Assembly (NCBI GenBank): GCA_018350325.1
Contig: JAEVLN010000011.1
Coordinates: 448,536-512,535, forward strand
Source: Globodera rostochiensis
Lineage: Eukaryota; Nematoda; Chromadorea; Rhabditida; Heteroderidae
DNA: 64,000 nucleotides
Direction: 5' to 3'
Positions 22,236-35,166 of this stretch are shown piece after piece. Each line of letters opens with the position of its first letter. The stretch's first letter is position 1. The notes below the pieces were generated by a model. The model had not been told where the DNA came from. It made no database searches and saw only the letters and a program-made list of their open reading frames with translations. A program made the translations under genes and the position numbers.

Positions 22236-23018
22236 TCATATTTGACCCGCTTTTTTGATAAGAAATTTTTTTCAATTTGTTTTATCAATCTTCGTTTATT
22301 TAAACATAGATTTTAGACAATTTTTTTTTTTAACCCTGCATTCAAAGATTTTTTTCAAATTTTATTGACATCGTTTTCTAAATAACCATGACATTTGTAT
22401 TTAAAGATTTAGTTTTTATAAAATTATTTTTATTTCCTTGATTTAAATAGTTAATAAAGAAACAATTTTAATACGACCTGAATTTTGTTGAATTCGCATT
22501 TTTTTTTCTGATTCTAAACTGTCGCTTGGAAAAAAAATAAAAAATTGGTTTGCGAATCAATGGATTAATGGATTTTTTTTTTGCGTACCAAACAGCAAAT
22601 TTGTTACACTTAGTACATTTTTAAGCGAAAGCCCAAAAAGTAATTAAAAAATTCAAATTTTACCGAAAGAGGAAAATTCTATTAAGCAAATAGCTTTTTT
22701 CCATCAGGAGTTTTTTTCGAACAAGGCATGTTCCACACCAAAGAATTCATTTAAAAGAAAATATATAAATAATGAATATGGTCTTGTCGAGTGAAAAGAC
22801 TGGCAGAAATTTAACTTTCTCATTTGGCAACCCTCAAGCAAAGGCTTATAAATACTTGATTTTTCAAAGTAATTTTCTTATTTAAAATTTTAAAGTATTT
22901 AATAACATAAGTTCTAGCCAAAATCTGTATTTTAAAGTAATTGTATATTGAATTGAATAAAATTTAGTTAATTTGTTTATCGACAAAATTTCCAGTTGTT
23001 TCAGGTACACTGGTGCTG

Positions 23019-23162
23019 TCAAATGCCCCCAAAGTCACACAACTTTATTTTTTTATATTTGAATACTCTATCTTCTCTTGGTTCGAGACGAGCTTCTTGC
23101 GCGCTTCTCCTTGTTTGAGACGAGCTTCTTGCGCGCCTGTTATTTTGCCTTGTCTTCGTCAT
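23019..23162 (-). CDS. 47-aa frame ending in a kinase-like DFG motif
   Basis: ATG at 23162, TGA at 23019. Arg/Ser-rich N terminus (TRQNNRRARSSSQTRRSAQE) and C terminus KYKKIKLCDFGGI. IKLCDFG is the usual form of protein-kinase subdomain VII, but no catalytic HRD loop precedes it, so this may be a kinase fragment, an exon end or chance. The segment contains a 32-bp tandem duplication. Confidence 0.35.
   Translation of the reverse strand: MTKTRQNNRRARSSSQTRRSAQEARLEPREDRVFKYKKIKLCDFGGI
23081..23136 (+). repeat. 32-bp tandem duplication
   Basis: GTTCGAGACGAGCTTCTTGC plus GCGC at 23081-23104 recurs at 23113-23136 with one mismatch in 24 positions. Confidence 0.9.
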
Positions 23163-25309
23163 TGTAAATAAATTAAATCTTTATTTTTAAGGTTTTTATA
23201 AAAAAATTGTATTTTATATTTATATTAAAACAATAATACAGCTAGATCCTGATTAAATGTTACTCTTTATTCCATAAAAATAAAATGGTTTCAGATTTAT
23301 TTTTGTTTAGTTTTTTTAAAAATAAGTTTATATTTGTTACAAATATGATATTTCATTTTTAGCATAACATTAAAAGTTTAGGTGTAAACATTAAATATTT
23401 TTTAATTACAAGCCTTCTTCTTAGCGAGGATTTTAAGTGATGAATATTTTTTATCTACAAGAATTAACATTTAAAATAAATAAAATTCAGCAATTTATTT
23501 GATATTAATAAATATTTGAAAATAAAAAAAAAATGATAATCAAAACATCTATAATTTGGCTTTCATAACTCGGTCTTTGGAATTTATGTCGCTACAAAAA
23601 CCAACGAAATAAACAATTTTTATTGCTAATTCTAATAATTGTCTTTTTTTATAATAAATTTTTCACATAAATTTACATTATATCTAATTTGAAATGCCAT
23701 TTAAATAATGTTAATATATTTTTCAAATTTTTGGTCATTGATATTTAATTTTCTTACACTTAGTCTAAAAACTAAGCTTATTTTTTTAAGCTATAAATTC
23801 ATTTTGTTATAATAATTAGAAATGATATTTAACATTAAAAGAATTATTTTTCACTCATGTATGATTATTTTAAAGAATTTTTAACTTGCAAATCAATCAT
23901 TTTCAATTTTAAACGGTCTATTTAATTAATAATACCGAATTTTCTTTCTAAGCTTCAAGCAATTCTCTGGTCTCCGAATGGGCAATCGTCTTGTTTTCTT
24001 GCAAAATATGTTTTAATTATTTTTCATTAGTATTCTAATATGGAATTATTAAGTCCAATAAAATAAGTGATGCATTTTGTTTTATGTGTTTTTTTGAATA
24101 TTTGATTTTATTCCCTATCTTAATTTTTGGGTTGATTTTATTATTTTTAAAAGAGCTATTAAAACGAGTATATAATTTATTAAATTTTTTATTAATCATT
24201 TTTATGTAAGTTTTTTAAATAAAATTATTCAACTCATTTAATAATCTTTTTTGATGCGTTTGATTTTTCATTCTGTAGATTCGTATGAAAAAATTTATTA
24301 TTCCTTGGTTTTTATTTTTTTGCATATATTAGTATATATACGTTTTATAATTATCAATCAAGTATTTTTGGAGGGTTATAAATTGGCTTAAACCGATAGG
24401 TTCCCCCTTTTTTTGAACTAAGTCTTAGAATCCCTCACCCAATCACTATAAAAATATTTCAGGTCAGATCAATTTGAAAAAAGTGTCTCAGTCCCCAATG
24501 GACACTTTTGGGAAATTTGAAGAGCCATAAAGTGTCTTACCTAAACTGTCTTTACAGAGATAACTTAACAAAACCTTTTACGTATAATGGACTGAAAAAA
24601 TTTTGTAAAACCTTTTAAAGAACAATATACAGACCTCAAATTCAATACATAACTTGTAACCCATAGTAAATTATTCTGATTGAAAACACACAATAAGCCA
24701 AAAATTCCAAAATTAAAGAAATTATTAAATAATTCATTACAAAAAATCAAATAAATAAATAAAATTGCAATATATTTAAATTCTAACCGATATTCTTGTT
24801 ATATATTAAATTTTAACATAATTTGAACTTTAGTTGTTTAACGCAAGAAATTGTACAGCTTCGTTTTTTGTAATATTTTAGCATCATGTGTTTTTACAGT
24901 ATTTAAATTTTATTAAATTAATAATTTGAGAAAAAATTTGCATACAATTTTTTAATTATTTTTGGTAGAATATTTAATTTTAAAGGATTTTTTTGATGTG
25001 TCATTTTTAAATATGCTTGAGCCAATTCTCGTCAAGTTTCTTTATTTTAATTTGTTTATCTGTTACAAACAAGTTTTAAAATAATGTTGGCAATTTTACT
25101 TTTCCATTAATTATGGATATTATTTATTAATCATTTAAGCATTTTTGCTTTATAAGATAATGAATTTATATTCGTTATTTTTATTTAAGATTTATATTTG
25201 TTTAATCTGCCTTTCTTCATGCTTAAATCTCAATAAATAGAGAGGTATATATTCTATTAGTAATGTTAAAATTTTTGTTTTTTAAAACAAATCTGGCGGC
25301 ATTTTATAG
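23163..25309. other. A+T-rich stretch
   Basis: Contains the hairpin at 24469 and a slightly richer island at 24360-24450 with no stable open frame. Otherwise background. Confidence 0.45.
24469..24520. other. Imperfect long hairpin
   Basis: A 19-nt arm at 24469-24487 and its imperfect complement at 24501-24520 share GTGTC/GACAC and the outer TCAA/TTGA, around a 13-nt loop. It could fold as RNA on either strand; role unknown. Confidence 0.55.
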
Positions 25310-25486
25310 ACGGCCGATACCAAGCTCATACGGACGATGGCCTCTTTTGCCTCGCACATATGCTCAGTTCAATTCGACAAATACACACTCCGAGAGAACA
25401 AACACAACGGGTTGGGCACATACCGATTCACCGTGCTATTACTCCTCAATGAGCCACAAATTTATTTTTTATTACGGAAATATTAA
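25310..25486 (+). CDS. Exon-like segment, 58 codons
   Basis: Begins right after ATTTTATAG, a good 3' splice site, and stays open for 58 codons (TADTKLIRTMASFASHICSV, then QFDKYTLRENKHNGLGTYRF). Another + frame is also open (25263-25502), but this one fits the splice site better. No family recognised. Confidence 0.43.
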   Translation, partial: TADTKLIRTMASFASHICSVQFDKYTLRENKHNGLGTYRFTVLLLLNEPQIYFLLRKY

Positions 25487-25953
25487 TTCAATAATAAATT
25501 AAAGAATAATTTTCCATTTATATATAATAAAGCAAATAATACTTTAAAAAACAATTTTGAAATTTACGACTGTCCGGAAAAACCTATAATACAAAGTAAA
25601 CATTTTATCCTAAATATAAAAAAACTTCCGGCATCAATTGAGCATTAAGCATCCCACAAGTCACTCCGGGTATGAAAAAAATAGTACACGTTGATTATGA
25701 AAAATTAAGAAAAAATGAGTTGATATAGTTAATAAAGCCAAATAAAATGAATAAGCAAGTGAGTATAGTAAAGAATAGGCCCGTTTGGTTTTATTTGCTA
25801 ATATATTCTATAATTTTTAACAACGATTACTTTTATTTTATTTACATTTTTTATTTAAAAAATGAAAGATCATTTCCATTGATTTATTATTTTATTGTGA
25901 TTTTTTTGCGGCGTGGTGAAGAGAAACTGCAAAAAACGCCAATTTAAACGCAC

Positions 25954-25992
25954 TTCAATCACAGAATAACCCGCAATTCAATCACAGAATAA
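25954..25992 (+). repeat. Two copies of TTCAATCACAGAATAA
   Basis: A 16-base word repeated exactly with a 23-base period. Confidence 0.85.
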
Positions 25993-26557
25993 GCGGACTG
26001 AACAAGAAACACATGGGCTAGTTTTGTTGTATACTAAGTAAATCAAGAATCTAAAATAATTAAAATAGAAGATTTGTTACTTTTCACTCGACATAAACGA
26101 ACAAAAATGCAATGCATCACCAAAAAAACTTAAAAAAATAATAACCATGGTAATTTTAATTTTACCACGCTATTTAATAAATAGTAAAAAATATATAAAA
26201 AAAACAAATATAAAAAAATTTATAAATTTAGAACAGCTTCGATTCAAAATAAAAACAAGAACAAAAAAAAAAAAAATCACAACATATATAATTTTAATAA
26301 ATTTAAATACCTTATCAAAAAGATTATAGCAAAAAACATTATAACAGAGCTGATTATAGCAATTGCTTTTTATCTTAAAACTTGGATATATCTCCTATAA
26401 AACTTTTTCTTTTTTTAATTATTTTTATATCTTTATTTTTAATACTTTAAGGATTTTCATAAATACTAGATTTAGTTATTTATTTTTTTATATAAATTAA
26501 AGATTTTGTTTTGCAAGTTTAATAATAAAATAATCTTTTATTTCCTCTAGCAATTTA

Positions 26558-26809
26558 TTGACAATAAATTCAATTATTTTGACCTTTATAATGCATATAT
26601 TTTTGCCTCTTTTGTTAATGTCTCCATTATTCATAGTCATGGAAGACGGATATTTTTTTGTTGTTGAAGATTATGTGCCTTTTTTTGGCTTTGTTACATA
26701 CCTAGTTTTAATTTTAGTGAGAAGAAGATTGAAAAATCATGTTTATAATATTCCGCAGTTTATAGTCTTTTTTTACAGATTTCCACAAACTTTTTCATCA
26801 AGAGCTTGA
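26558..26809 (+). CDS. Hydrophobic coding-like segment
   Basis: 83 open codons; the middle reads FIVMEDGYFFVVEDYVPFFG and then hydrophobic and basic residues, with TTTTTTTACAG near its end. Could be a membrane protein exon or T-rich background. Confidence 0.28.
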   Translation: MTINSIILTFIMHIFLPLLLMSPLFIVMEDGYFFVVEDYVPFFGFVTYLVLILVRRRLKNHVYNIPQFIVFFYRFPQTFSSRA

Positions 26810-27196
26810 AGCATTTCTGTGCTATATTTTCAGAAAGGGTTTGATTCTTTATTTAATTAACTTTTCTACCAGTTTGCATTTGGCACTCATTCAAATTGGC
26901 ATGGGACCTTTTTCCATCAATTTTGATTGGCTCAATAGGTGGCACTTTAGCTTATTCTCGTTTGTTTCATTTGTTAGGTATCTTTAATATTCAGATCGAT
27001 TTCGAGTAAAATTGTGAATTTGAATTATTTATTTTTGAATACAACAATCGTCGGAATGTGATATTTATAATACAAAAATCACTTTAGTAATTGTTGGCGT
27101 TTTTGGATATTTTTAATTTTTTCAACTTTGTATTTATTACGAATAAGAAAAGCTACTCCAGTTACGATTTAGCTTGTTTAAATATTATGAATAACT

Positions 27197-27451
27197 GTGA
27201 AGGATTCCCCACACATAAAACAACTGCAGATTCATCATTTTAAGCTCGGGCTACTCTTTAATATTTTTTATATGGTCTCCCTTTTTGAACTCTTTCAATA
27301 TCCTTTTTCAACTCCGGTAGATGTTTCAACAAAATTAAATAATGAAATTGCATTAAATCAATATAAAGGTATATATAAATATTTTCAGCGAATACGGCTC
27401 GATTTAGCCGCGTTTGTTCCGAGGCTGCAAACTTTTTTTATCTTTTATTAG
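27197..27451 (+). CDS. 84-codon coding-like segment
   Basis: Reads DSPHIKQLQIHHFKLGLLFN, later VDVSTKLNNEIALNQYKG, then RIRLDLAAFVPRLQ. It contains GTATATATAAATATTTTCAG (20 nt), which looks exactly like a minimal intron; removing it gives a second frame that is also open. No family recognised. Confidence 0.38.
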   Translation: MKDSPHIKQLQIHHFKLGLLFNIFYMVSLFELFQYPFSTPVDVSTKLNNEIALNQYKGIYKYFQRIRLDLAAFVPRLQTFFIFY

Positions 27452-27792
27452 CTGAATGTTTTTTAATATTTAACTTCTTGGTCGTTCTTTTGTGTATATT
27501 TCACAATGAGTTTTAGTAAAATTCGTTTTTAGTTAAGTTTTTTAAAATGGTTCTTATATATGTAAAAATTATTTTTTAACTTTTTATTAACTACTTTTAT
27601 TTTCGTGTTATAGATGCCGTTAATAATCATTTTTGAAAAGAATACAGATTGATTTTATTTTTTTTAAACATTGTTTTATGCAAATTACAATAATTAAATA
27701 ATAATTTAATTTTTATATTCTAAGCTTGATTATATATTTTTTTGTTTTGTTCGCAATCTTTTTGTTACACTATGTAACACATTTTTTATAAT

Positions 27793-28119
27793 TTGGCAAT
27801 AAAAAAAGTTGTTTTAACTTTAAAGGCTCAGAATTTATTTTTTGCTATTTCAAATATTATCATTAATGTATATAATAATTTAATAGCGTTTTTAACATTT
27901 ATTTATTGTTTTTATTTTTTATCCGTTATTTATAATAACTCATTTTTTAATCATTTGATAAATTCTTCTAGTTTTTTTAATTGGTGCAATGTTCATTTTA
28001 ATAAAATATACAAGCAAAATTCAATTTTTGAAATTTGTTTAAAAACGAGTCCTGCCATTAAATATTTGATAATGAATTGTGTTGCCGAGATAATCAACAA
28101 TCAACCAAATAATATTTAA
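27793..28119 (+). CDS. 108-codon A+T-rich open frame, doubtful
   Basis: Starts at TTG, has no early ATG and is mostly Phe/Ile/Asn with background composition. The T-rich strand has few stops, so this may be chance. Confidence 0.15.
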   Translation: MAIKKVVLTLKAQNLFFAISNIIINVYNNLIAFLTFIYCFYFLSVIYNNSFFNHLINSSSFFNWCNVHFNKIYKQNSIFEICLKTSPAIKYLIMNCVAEIINNQPNNI

Positions 28120-30151
28120 ATATACCATAATTAAATATACTTAACAATTCAAAAATATGAAAAGCAAAAAAATACAAAACATTAATCAGGATATAAATGT
28201 ATCGCTTAGTGCTATGATATCGCGCGTAAAATAATTATCATCTGAATTTTAAATTAAAATAAGAATATATTTTTCGAAAAATGCTAATTTAATTAGACAT
28301 ACTGCAAAAATGATTATTTATAAGCTAAAATTTTTCAGACACAAGAATTCATTTATCAATTAAATAATTGCAAGGCTAAAAATTAGGAAAAATAAGCAAC
28401 AAAATTGAAAGGTATTTTTATTATATTTAAAATATCTTAAATGACCCCATATCTTACCTGCAAGGAAGGCTAGAAAAAATAACTCCAATTGCACACGAGA
28501 TATGAGAATCGATACCTAAACTATTTTTTCCATAACTTCTACGGATATTATACTATAGAGCCACTCCCATAATCAAGATATTGCTAAACATGAAATTTTA
28601 TATAATTAATTTAACATTAATCTCAGGACGAGATTTTGCAATGTAACTTCTCTTTTTTTAATTAATATATTCACAGGGTTCTTTGTGCTTTTGATTTTTT
28701 ACGAACTTCTACACGTAGCGGTTTATTTGATCTTTGGAATTTTTTAGTTTTCTAATTAATAACAATATCAATATTTTGCCTCACTTTTTCTTTGTTACGT
28801 ACATTCATTCCTCCTATCTTTTTGATAATTTATGATTGGGTACAATATAATATTCTTTGTTTATAAAAAGGTTGTATTTCAAAAATATACTTTGAAATAA
28901 ATTTTAAGTAATGCTCATTGTGCGCTCAGAGTTTTGGTAAAAAATTTATTAATATAAATCCTTTTTATTATTTTATATTTTCAAAAAGGTGACTTGCTCA
29001 GTTAAAAGATTCAAATTCATTTTGAGCATTTTTTTTGCTCATTTTTGAGTAACTTTTTAGTTAAGTTAATTTTTGTTTAGAATTAATATATGGAATTTTT
29101 AATAAATTTTTAAAGCGAAAAATTTTAAGATAGTAGAATCAATGATTGTTTTTTATTCCACTGTTATATTCATTCGTATTAAGCTCAAATTACCAAAAAT
29201 TAAATAATTTTTATAAATTTTGAGTTTTTACTTTAATAAATACATTCTTTAAATCGACGCTTATTTTACTTGAAGCTTTTTGTGTATTAATTTTGTAAAA
29301 TAAAAAGGACCATCATTAGAAAATTAATTCAAAGTTATAATTAAATAAATTTGAATATTTAGCCGTTTTATAATATATTTATTTTTATAGAATTTTACCA
29401 TTTAGCTTTTATGATTTGGGGCTAAAAACCATTTAATTTAGTTTTACTTTACTTTTTTATTTTCATGACTTATCACTGTCCAAACAAACACTGTGAAATA
29501 CCTGATTTGTTTCAAAAAAAGAACCACCAACATTGTTTTTTGCGCATTTTCTAAAATTATTATTTGAATTAAAGACGTTTAGACAAAAAAGGAAACGTTA
29601 ATATTTTTATATGTTGTAAGAATAAAGTCATCTTTTAAAATTTTATTTTTATTTTAAAAATTTTACTTATTTTGAAAACGACCATTGTTGCTCAATTTCT
29701 AAAAATTAAACAGAGTCAAGTCAACTTCAGGTAGTCAACCAAGGGCGCCCGTGTCTTTAAACATATGTTCCAACCAGATGTCAGCACGGCTCGCTCTCCT
29801 ATTTTGATTTTTGCAGTTGAATTTTTTTAAGTTTAAAGTAGAATTATTATTTTTTGTTTAAATTTTTAAACGTTTAAAAAATTATTTATTTACTAATTCA
29901 CGGAATAATATTTTTTGCATGTTTTGTCATTTTTGGGCGATAACCGGTGAATTTAACCCAACTAAATACCGTGTTTTCTCTATTAGTAGCCCCCTCTATA
30001 TTTGAAGCTCCTTCTTTAATTGTAGTCCCCTCCCCACTCCCCTCCCAAGCCGTGTAGGTACTTTTAAAATATAAGTTTCTACCTATGCGCCTAGGTATCT
30101 AAGATTTTTGCCATTACCTTTTCGTTAAAATTTATCGTTTATTATAAAAAA
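28120..30151. other. A+T-rich stretch with one island
   Basis: At about 29700-29815 the minus strand is open in two frames (NRRASRADIWLEHMFKDTGA is the better). At 30016-30056 there is a C-rich tract just before a small + frame. The rest is background. Confidence 0.4.
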
Positions 30152-30241
30152 ATGGGTGACGACGATTTTAACGAAGAGTTAGCTACATATAGTACAACAG
30201 CGGGATATTATCCTCAAAAAAATGTCGAATTTGTTTTTTAG
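30152..30241 (+). CDS. Small open frame, 29 aa, possible first exon
   Basis: ATG to TAG, MGDDDFNEELATYSTTAGYY. Acidic and protein-like from the start codon, with a C-rich tract about 100 bases upstream. Short enough to be chance. Confidence 0.35.
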   Translation: MGDDDFNEELATYSTTAGYYPQKNVEFVF

Positions 30242-30496
30242 TCTTTGTTTGTTTATATACATAAAACTTAAAAAATGTTTGTCAAAAATAATAATTCTGT
30301 ATTTTTCATACAAAATTGATAATCAGCTAAGGTATTTTCACATAATTAGCATTTTTTGTTTTTGTCTTTCAAGAATCAGCAAACATTTTTTTAATATATT
30401 AATTAAATTTTTATTTAATATTTATAAATATACTTTTTATTACAGAATAATTATAGAAATTTTTATTTACTATTTATTCATATTTTTATGTTTTAA

Positions 30497-30649
30497 ATAC
30501 TGGACCCTGGCCTGTTCTCGTGGAACATGTGTCCCGTGATCGATGTTGAGAGCTTGGTAAACCAGATTTATTGGCATCTGCAAAATTTTGACCTAATAAC
30601 ACAAAGGCGGGTTTGTCTCAAAAGTTTTAATTATCATAAAGCGTTATAG
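30497..30649 (+). CDS. 50-codon coding-like segment
   Basis: Reads LDPGLFSWNMCPVIDVESLV, then NQIYWHLQNFDLITQRRVC. A GTAAAC 5' splice-like site lies after VESL, so only the first part may be exon. No family recognised. Confidence 0.43.
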   Translation: MLDPGLFSWNMCPVIDVESLVNQIYWHLQNFDLITQRRVCLKSFNYHKAL

Positions 30650-33598
30650 TAGAATTTTTTACAATATGTTAAATTTTTTCAACTTTCTTTTATCATAAGA
30701 AGGTGAGAAATATTAATTTAGTTTAAAAACATTTGTTTAATTTTTCTTCAGAAGATTTAAAAAAATATTAATTAAAGGAATTTGCTGCATTTCTTTAATT
30801 CCATTTTAGTTTATCAAATTACTGGTTTTATTAATGTATCATTTTTATTGTATTACTTTCACGATGAGCATCGTTTTAATTATTTTTATAGATTTTTAAC
30901 AACATTCTAGAGTTTACTTGATAAATTTTATGATTAGTAACACTATTTATTTCTTTTTGTATTTAAATAATTTGTTAGTTTTGCTTTTTTATACATGAGA
31001 TCATCAGAAAGAATTCCTAACCGTGCAATACCAAATTTGCGCTATTAAATTTTATGATTTTAAATACATTATTTCCATTTGTGTAAATACATGGTTTGCT
31101 TTTTAAAATTTTATTTATAATTATCAAAAATATATTTAAACATTTACACTAATTTCAGTGGATAAAATTGAATCGATTTTTTAAATAATTACAGATACAA
31201 TTCCTAATCTTTAGATAATGATTGACTTTTCTTTTATGATAATTGCGAAAATTTTAAATATACTCCTACAAATTAATTTTGAGTTCTTAAACAAACATAA
31301 ACACAAATGAATTACGATGGCGCAAAAAACAGCCCAAAATTTGCTAATCTTGCAACTATTTAAAAAAATGTAAACAAAATACTTAATTTATAAAATTAAA
31401 AAATAAATAATAAAACGACGAATAGAAAATTTAATAATGATAGTCTTAATTATGTTATGTTACAAACTCAAGAAATAATTGATGAAATTGTACACAAACA
31501 CATTATTAATAAGAATTTGTGGAAATATAAGATAAAATTAAAGTGTACGATTCGATCGGTCTCTGGTACAGTGATATAATTTTATATTTATTCCGCAAAG
31601 AAAAAGTTTCTTTCATATAATTTTATGAGATTACCGATCAAGTAAGCAACGGTTTGTTAAAATTTTTAAAATTGTATTAAACTGAGTTATTATTTTTTTT
31701 ATTATATGTTAGGATGTTAAATATTTATTTTAAAAATAATTTAATATTTTAGTAAATTATAAACTTTTTATTATATTTCATCTCTTTGTTTTCTGCGCAT
31801 TATTTTGCTTTAAAACAGTAAATAATTGTAGGTTGTTTTTTATTTAAATTTAATTTTCAAATTTCAAAAAATTATTTAAATATTTTGTTTTGGCTTCTGT
31901 TTTTTTAATGATTTATTCCTTTTTAAGCCAATTAAAATTAACCAATATAAAAATAATTGTTTGTTTCAAATTGCCATTGTTTTTTTATAAAGCAATGGAG
32001 GCTGTTTGTTTTGTTATTTATTTTTAATATTTAAAGTATTAAAATCGCAAATAACCAACGTTCCCCACCCCAAAAACGATGAATTCGGAATGACTTCATC
32101 TTTTTGATTTTTGCGCGATTCGTTAAATATTTATACATATCCTGATATTCGTTTTTTTGCATTATTGAATATTTTCAATTTTTTAATTACCACGTTATGT
32201 TACTCTGTTTAATAATTTAATTATTTATTTTGCTTTGAGAAAATTACTTAGATTTTTTCGTCGTTAAATTTAAACGACACAACCATCAATTTTATATTTT
32301 TTTCGGATATACACTGGCAATAAAAAAAAGCCCGAAATCAGATTTTAAACCACTCACCCTGCACTTTCAAATGTGCTATGTGCCGTTAACCACCCATTCG
32401 ATTTTCTTCGTGCGCATTCACTTGAGGAGATTTTATCATTGTGAATTTATTTTTCATAAAATAAAATCTGAGTTGCATTTGCAAATAAAATTATTAAAAA
32501 AAGAATAAATAGTGCAAACAATAAAACAGAAAAACAAAACCTCAAAAAAATAAAAAAAGAAAAAGAAGGAGAGCCAAAACAAAAATAACGAATATAGAAA
32601 AAGGAATAAAAGAGTAATTAAAGCAATTAACTTTCTAAGAATTCTGCAAAATAAACGGTGGTATATTCCTTGTTGCGAGTTGTATAATTATATATTTTTA
32701 CCCTCTATTAAAAATAATATCGCTATAAAATAAACAATGCAATTGGAATTATAATATTAAACAAAAAACAAAAAAATTAGGATTAAATGCTAGAGTAAAC
32801 GGTCCGATTCTTAACAATTTTTAGATGGTCGTTGATGTCCAAATTAAATAAATCAATAATCTTCAAATTTAAATTCAGCGTCATGAACGCAAATACTCAA
32901 AAGAGCGTTAAAAATGTTAAATCGGAAAATAATTTAAAAGGGTTATGGCTGAAATTTGTACTCCGTGTTAAAAATTTTGTAGTTAACTAATCTAATTAAT
33001 GTGAAAAAATTAGTTTTATTTAAAATTAAATTCGAATAAATAATTTAAATAAACTAAATATTAAAAAAATTTTATTGTTGCGTGTACTTATTTTAAAATT
33101 TTTTAGTATAATTAATTTTTGGTGGTCATTACTGCCTGAAAATTTACTTTTTCAATAAATTGATCAAATTAATTTCAATCAGAAGAGCGACAAATTGATT
33201 TTGAAAGGCAAAACGAATTTTACTTGTAATTAGACATCACATAAAGAACAAGTGCGTAATATCAAATTAAAAATTTAAATAAAATTAATTAAAGTATACC
33301 ATGTTGGTAACTCATTCAGTATCAAGTTTCATGGCCCGTTTCATAAATTGTTTTTTATGAGAAATGATAAAATGTCACAAGAGAATAAATTCATTAAAAT
33401 TTCATAGATAAACAAATATGTTATGTAAAATATCAAACCAATTTGGTTGAAACATTTCAATTTATAAAGAACATAAAACAAACAAACAAATTTAATGGAT
33501 TTCCATTCAAACTTTTACACCAATTAAACAATTCAAATAAATTCTAATCATAAATAATAAATAAGTGTATAAAATCTTCATCCACAAATTGTTCAAAA
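30650..33598. other. A+T-rich stretch
   Basis: Contains the dispersed repeat at 31280 and a small island at 32045-32130 (+ frame, NVPHPKNDEFGMTSSF). Otherwise nothing recognised. Confidence 0.4.
31280..31482 (+). repeat. Dispersed repeat of about 200 bp, copy 1
   Basis: Related along its length to 56385-56562, with indels; it contains the conserved GATGGCGCAAAAAAC and AAACGACGAATAGAAAATTT. Confidence 0.85.
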
Positions 33599-33785
33599 AT
33601 GTTCCTGGAGGCGAGAGCTTCCGAAACTCCGAGGAGGCAGGTATTTGCTTCGGCATTTTTTCTTATTTGCGATAAAATTTTAATTTTTAAAAAATTTGAA
33701 TTCTGAAAAATGTTTCATTGAAGAAAAAAACGCAATGACAGAGGCGATGCCCTGCCTCGTGCACGGACACACTGGCTTCGTTTGA
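33599..33785 (+). CDS. Two overlapping + frames
   Basis: The first (33599-33706, ATG) reads MFLEARASETPRRQ up to CAG|GTATTT, a good 5' splice site. The second (33684-33785) reads SEKCFIEEKNAMTEAMPCLV to TGA. They could be two adjacent exons. No family recognised. Confidence 0.4.
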
Positions 33786-34828
33786 CAAATATTGTTATAT
33801 AAATTAAATATTATATTATTTTTATATCGCCTATGGATTTTGTAAAGAAATCTTTTGTATTTTAAGGATGCAATCTTTCAGCAGTTGTTCAAAACTAAAA
33901 TAAATTTAATGACTTTTCAAAAATTATTATGTATACAATATTTTTATCAATAAATAATCAACTTCTAAAAGTCCTGAATTAATATTTGTTATAAAACAAA
34001 CTTAAAAGCTAAAAATATTAAAAAATATATTTAAAAAAATGATTGTTTTTTAGAATTTTATTTAAACAATTTTAAAATTTTGTTTATTAATGTTTAATTC
34101 ATTTCTATAATTTTCCGAACATTAAGTGTTTATACATTTATAGATTATTTCAATTTTTAAATTCTATTCCAATAGAGTAATATTCCGTAGAAGCATATCA
34201 AAAACCGCTTAATGCATTTCATACATTAATTAACAATATGACAGCCCTGCTTTATCATCATTGAACATTAATTGAGTTTTGCTTTTTTTAAGTAAAGAAA
34301 ATAAACAAATTTAATTATATAAAATTTACAAATTAAAGAACTTTATATAAACCACAAGCACCATACTACAATTCGATAATACGGTGCAAAAATCTGCTTT
34401 ATTTTTTAAATTAAGAGTTGAAAACTATTAATTGATTAATTATCTTTTATTTTTCAAAATCATTTTAACTATTTTTCTTAAAACTTATTATCTTAATTTA
34501 TAAAAGAAGGTAACATTTTAAAACTTTAACAATAAATGTTCATCAGCAAATAACATCTGAAAAACTAAAATTTTTAAAATTAACTGGCATAAACTATATA
34601 ATGGAGAGCATTTAATAATCTCATTCTTCTGACATTATAATCTATAATAATCAAATTATTTGGTTCAATTCATTAAAGAGTTATAAAAATAAGGCTTTTT
34701 ATTATTTAAAAAAGCTAAACATAACCTTACTTTATGATATTGAATATGTCAATCATATAAAAGGGAAATAACACTGCCGCGCTTTGTCGAACACTTGCAA
34801 TAAAATTGAAATAAAATTAAATAAATGA

Positions 34829-34915
34829 AACTTTGACGAAAAACCCGCCTTTGACAAGGCTGTGTCGATGTTGTATATGCTAATTAATCAAAATTCAGAC
34901 TTATTATCCTTATAA
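34829..34915 (+). CDS. Short coding-like segment
   Basis: 28 open codons after TGA: NFDEKPAFDKAVSMLYMLIN, to TAA. Amphipathic helical pattern. No family recognised. Confidence 0.35.
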   Translation, partial: NFDEKPAFDKAVSMLYMLINQNSDLLSL

Positions 34916-35166
34916 AAAATTTATTTTCTTGCTTTCAACATTTAAGCAAACAAAACAACTAAAATAAATGTGGATGTCATTTTCGTAAAAGAGTAATGCC
35001 TCGTTTATTGATTAAGCTCTTAAAAAAATTTAAAAAGTACATTTTAACAACAATTATTTAAAAATTAGGCGTTTCATGAGACGAAAAAGATGAATAAGAG
35101 AAGCACGGCTCCAATTAACACGATAACAGTGAAAGATATTAAAAATGTGTCCCAATTTACACCAAT

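Noticed and set aside
25747..26329. Frames of 60-66 codons on +
   Set aside because: Lys/Ile/Phe-rich with background base composition; likely chance.
27793..28119. 108-codon frame as a firm gene
   Set aside because: TTG start, background composition and Phe/Ile/Asn-only character; listed at low confidence only.
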